NCBI RefSeq assembly: GCF_000376885.1
Contig: NZ_AQXR01000009.1
Location: forward strand, 62,001 to 126,000
Source of the DNA: Alloscardovia criceti DSM 17774
Lineage (GTDB): Bacteria; Actinomycetota; Actinomycetes; Actinomycetales; Bifidobacteriaceae
DNA: 64,000 nucleotides
Direction of reading: 5' to 3'
In this document: positions 61,538 through 64,000 of the stretch, piece after piece
Numbering within the stretch: position 1 is the stretch's first letter
Layout: every line of letters starts with the position of its first letter
Made by a program: the position numbers and the translations under genes
The notes under the pieces: generated by a model
The model's input: the letters and a program-made list of their open reading frames with translations, nothing else
What the model was told of the DNA's origin: nothing
The model's database searches: none

Positions 61538-62452
61538 TCACACCTTTTCCTTGCTACCGAAGAACTTCAATTGAATGAAGGCGATAATTGCCAACACGAT
61601 GAAGAAGAGCACCGCGTTTGCCGTCTGATAAGCGTATTCGCCGCCTGTCAAGCCGCCCTTCCAAATGAGATACGTTACTGTTTCTGTTTTCGAATTTGGA
61701 CCGCCGTCGGTCAATGCCACGACCTGGTCGAAGGTGCCTAAGGCATTCTTCATGGTCAGCACCAAATTGATGGTGAAGAATGGCCCAATCAATGGGAACG
61801 TAATTTTCCAGAAATTCTGCCACGCGTTCACGCCGTCGATAGCAGCAGCTTCGTAAATTTCCGAATCAATGGTCTGCAAACCAGCCAAATAAATAAGCAC
61901 GGAGTATGCCACGCCCTGCCACACGGCAAGGAAAACGATTGGAATCCACGACAATTGCTCACTCGTGAGCAGAGATTCGGACAGCCACGCGATATTCAGC
62001 GCCTTGCCCAGCTCCGGCAGTGGCTGCATGAAAATGTACTTAAAGACGTAGCCGATGACCAAAACCGACAGCGTATACGGGATGAAGAAGATGGCGCGGA
62101 AGCCGTTCTTAAACGCGATTCTGCCGTTGAGCATAACGGCGATAAACATGGCAAGCACGTTAATCAATACCGTAATCAGGATGGCGATAAAGAAAGTAAA
62201 CAAATACGCGTGACCTACTCGATCGTCTTGGAATAACGCCGTGTAGTTCCTAAAACCAATCCACTTGTAATCGCCGTATCCTTGCGAATTCGTAAATGAG
62301 AATCCGATGCCTTGGACGAATGGCACATACAAGAAGATGGCGAAAATAATGGCAGCCGGCACAGCCATCCAGTAGTAAGCAGGATCTACTTTACGATTGG
62401 AAAATGGGGATATGCGCTTCTTGCGCACGGGTGTTTTTCTCACATCTGACAT
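61538..62452 (-). CDS. Sugar ABC transporter permease, MalF type
   Basis: 304 aa, six helices, with the EAA loop YEAAAIDGVNAWQNFWKITFPL and TDGGPNSKTETVTYLIW, typical of CUT1 permeases. GGAAGGAG precedes ATG 62452. The middle gene of the three-gene operon; its stop abuts the MalG-type start. Confidence 0.94.
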   Translation of the reverse strand: MSDVRKTPVRKKRISPFSNRKVDPAYYWMAVPAAIIFAIFLYVPFVQGIGFSFTNSQGYGDYKWIGFRNYTALFQDDRVGHAYLFTFFIAILITVLINVLAMFIAVMLNGRIAFKNGFRAIFFIPYTLSVLVIGYVFKYIFMQPLPELGKALNIAWLSESLLTSEQLSWIPIVFLAVWQGVAYSVLIYLAGLQTIDSEIYEAAAIDGVNAWQNFWKITFPLIGPFFTINLVLTMKNALGTFDQVVALTDGGPNSKTETVTYLIWKGGLTGGEYAYQTANAVLFFIVLAIIAFIQLKFFGSKEKV

Positions 62453-62475
62453 GATTTCTCTCCTTCCTTTCTCCT

Positions 62476-63777
62476 CTAGAAGGTCCTAGCTTGGACCTTA
62501 TCCCATTCGCTTTGCATGGATGCGGTGAATTGCGCCACATCGCCTGTGGTGACAGCGCTTTGCAAATAACCACCGATGTTGATGGAGGATGGGATATAGT
62601 GATCGCAGAAGTCCACCACGCGGCTTTCTTCAAAGAATGGTCGCACGCCTTCCAAAGCCTCGCCGCCGAAATACGTATCCTTTAATGGGGTAATGGCGTA
62701 CTGAGCGTCGGCATAAGCGTTGAGTTGCTCTTCTTCCATCAGGAATTTAATGAATTTCATGGCTTCCTGAGGATGCTTTGTATTGGCACCCATGGTCAGC
62801 ATGACATCATCACCTGCTGTCAGCATCTGTGCGCTGGCATCGTCGCTGGCTGGCATTTGAGCAAAGCCAATTTCGATGTCCGGATTAATCATGGTGATCT
62901 GAGGAATGGCGTACGTACCCAAAGGAATAATTGCAGCCTCGCCCTTGGCGAAGTTCTGGGTGCCCTGCTGATAGGTGACGCCCTTTTCAGAGTCCGCGTA
63001 GGTGTAAAGTTCAATTTCCTTTTGAACGGTATCTGTCCAAATCTCCTCGAAGGTCGTATCGCCCGTCTTCAGCTTTGTATACTCCGACTCTGGCACCAGC
63101 GTGCCGGCTAGAGATGACAGTGGAGCCTGCGTAGTCCACGCATCGGCTAGTGTTGCCTGCACCGGGTTAATGCCTGCATCACGGAATTTCTGAAGCATGG
63201 CAATAAATTCGCTCCACGTCTGTGGAGGATTGTCCGGGTCTACGCCCGCCTGACGCCACAGCGCCTTGTTATAGATATAGCCCGACGCATTGCCGGCGAA
63301 TGGCAAACCGTACAAGCGCTTCTTGGACGTATCCGTGGTCTGCACCAAATTTTTTGCAATTTGAACCATGCCTGGATTTAGTTCATCCACAATCGGATCA
63401 TCCGTAAAATCGTGGAAAACTCCGGATGCGGCAAACATGCCGAAGCTGATATCGCCGTTGAAAGTAATGACATCTGGCACACGATTCTTGACAAAACGGG
63501 TGCGCAAATCTGTCTGAGCATTTGCCGAATTATTGACATTTATGCGAATCCCAGGATTTTCGGCTTCAAATTTTTTCGCCATTTCCTTGAATTGATCCGC
63601 GGCTTCAGACTTAAATTGGAAGAAATCCAACGTAACAACTTGGGAATTCGCTGCCGAGCAACCAGCAACGCCGATGCCCACAGCTACTGCGCATACGGCC
63701 ACAACCATGCGACGCAGCACCTGAGAAAGCACCCCTCGCGCGGTGTGCGAAATATGGGAATCCTTGTCCATATTCAT
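62476..63777 (-). CDS. Sugar ABC transporter substrate-binding lipoprotein
   Basis: 433 aa extracellular binding protein of the CUT1 family. Signal peptide with lipobox ending GVAGC (C40), to be lipidated. SBP features: [59 protein letters not shown] and [21 protein letters not shown]. The neighbouring alpha-glucosidase suggests an alpha-gluco-oligosaccharide. AAAGGAG lies before ATG 63777. A repeat-arm-like sequence lies inside the gene at 63352-63371. Confidence 0.94.
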   Translation of the reverse strand: MNMDKDSHISHTARGVLSQVLRRMVVAVCAVAVGIGVAGCSAANSQVVTLDFFQFKSEAADQFKEMAKKFEAENPGIRINVNNSANAQTDLRTRFVKNRVPDVITFNGDISFGMFAASGVFHDFTDDPIVDELNPGMVQIAKNLVQTTDTSKKRLYGLPFAGNASGYIYNKALWRQAGVDPDNPPQTWSEFIAMLQKFRDAGINPVQATLADAWTTQAPLSSLAGTLVPESEYTKLKTGDTTFEEIWTDTVQKEIELYTYADSEKGVTYQQGTQNFAKGEAAIIPLGTYAIPQITMINPDIEIGFAQMPASDDASAQMLTAGDDVMLTMGANTKHPQEAMKFIKFLMEEEQLNAYADAQYAITPLKDTYFGGEALEGVRPFFEESRVVDFCDHYIPSSINIGGYLQSAVTTGDVAQFTASMQSEWDKVQARTF

Positions 63778-63950
63778 AGACTCCTTTGCCTCTCCTACCT
63801 AGTTCCACAGCTTCTTCGCCGTGGGTGACTATCACACTCATAGTAACGCTGCCCCGTTTTAATTCCCAATATCGTGAATTACTGACACGCAGAAAGTAAT
63901 TTAAAGGTATTTTTATTATTTAAGAAAGAAATTCGGTAAAATACGGATGT

Positions 63951-64000
63951 ATGAGTGTGTATCATGCCGCCTTCAAGCTCTTACACGCACGAAAACGATG
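63951..64000 (+). CDS. Start of a rightward gene (partial)
   Basis: An open frame begins at ATG 63951 (MSVYHAAFKLLHARKR) and runs off the window. TAAAAT lies 8 nt upstream and no ribosome site is seen, like other leaderless starts here. Its divergent position next to a sugar operon would suit a regulator, but 16 residues cannot show this. Confidence 0.35.
   Translation, partial: MSVYHAAFKLLHARKR

Noticed and set aside
63861-63880. LacI-type operator before the sugar operon
   Set aside because: AATTC...GAATT is a weak inverted repeat with an unmatched centre; not enough to call an operator.

Overview
The window is a chromosomal segment of a member of the Bifidobacteriaceae (Actinobacteria) of moderate GC content. 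The lineage call rests on gene order and families: the fhaA-fhaB-pstP-rodA-pbpA-pknA-pknB cluster, a class E sortase, a DUF881 protein, a CrgA-type division protein, a DUF3073 protein and an actinobacterial sterol-carrier-like protein. In actinobacteria this set lies near the replication origin. Genus cannot be fixed from the window.

Layout. 1-13 kb: aldo/keto reductase, SpxB-type pyruvate oxidase, an MFS sugar-type symporter, a tandem pair of giant YhgE/Pip membrane proteins, a truncated IS3-like helix-turn-helix protein, and a lysophospholipase-like hydrolase. 13.8-23.5 kb: one translationally coupled operon for Ser/Thr kinase signalling and cell-wall elongation. 24-33 kb: sortase E, DUF881, crgA, rhomboid protease, an AbiEi-like/DUF559 protein, a sterol-carrier-like protein, trpS and DUF3073. 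33-47.4 kb: U32 peptidase-family protein, ThrE-type exporter, PEP carboxylase, carbonic anhydrase plus CNNM/CBS protein, Dps, a LysP-like permease, an SPFH protein and a YgjP-like metalloprotein. 47.7-55.5 kb: tRNA-Ile, tRNA-Ala, and a 7.6-kb integrative element inserted in the 3' end of tRNA-Ala. 56.5-63.8 kb: asparaginase, GH13 alpha-glucosidase and a sugar ABC transporter.

Two things stand out. First, a large family of inverted-repeat elements fills the chromosomal intergenic spaces. Each arm fits TTTTTTGCA-N5-GACCAT; arms are paired head-to-head, usually about 75 bp end to end, with a second class of about 148-157 bp. I count about 26 paired elements plus several single arms. They occur in regular arrays, one sits in frame inside the ThrE-type gene, and some have become part of intrinsic terminators. 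None is in the integrative element. I do not recognise this family.

Second, the integrative element has a PICI-like layout (integrase and repressor divergent from excisionase-like and AAA helicase genes) and carries a scaffold-like gene and an HK97-type capsid gene, but no recognisable portal, terminase or tail genes. It looks like a capsid-encoding phage satellite. It has 27-bp att repeats, matching 17-bp motifs near both ends, and an iteron-like cluster inside the helicase gene.

Several genes lack a Shine-Dalgarno sequence and have a -10-like hexamer exactly 7 nt before ATG, suggesting leaderless transcripts. All functions are assigned by motif recognition from sequence alone; no database search was run.
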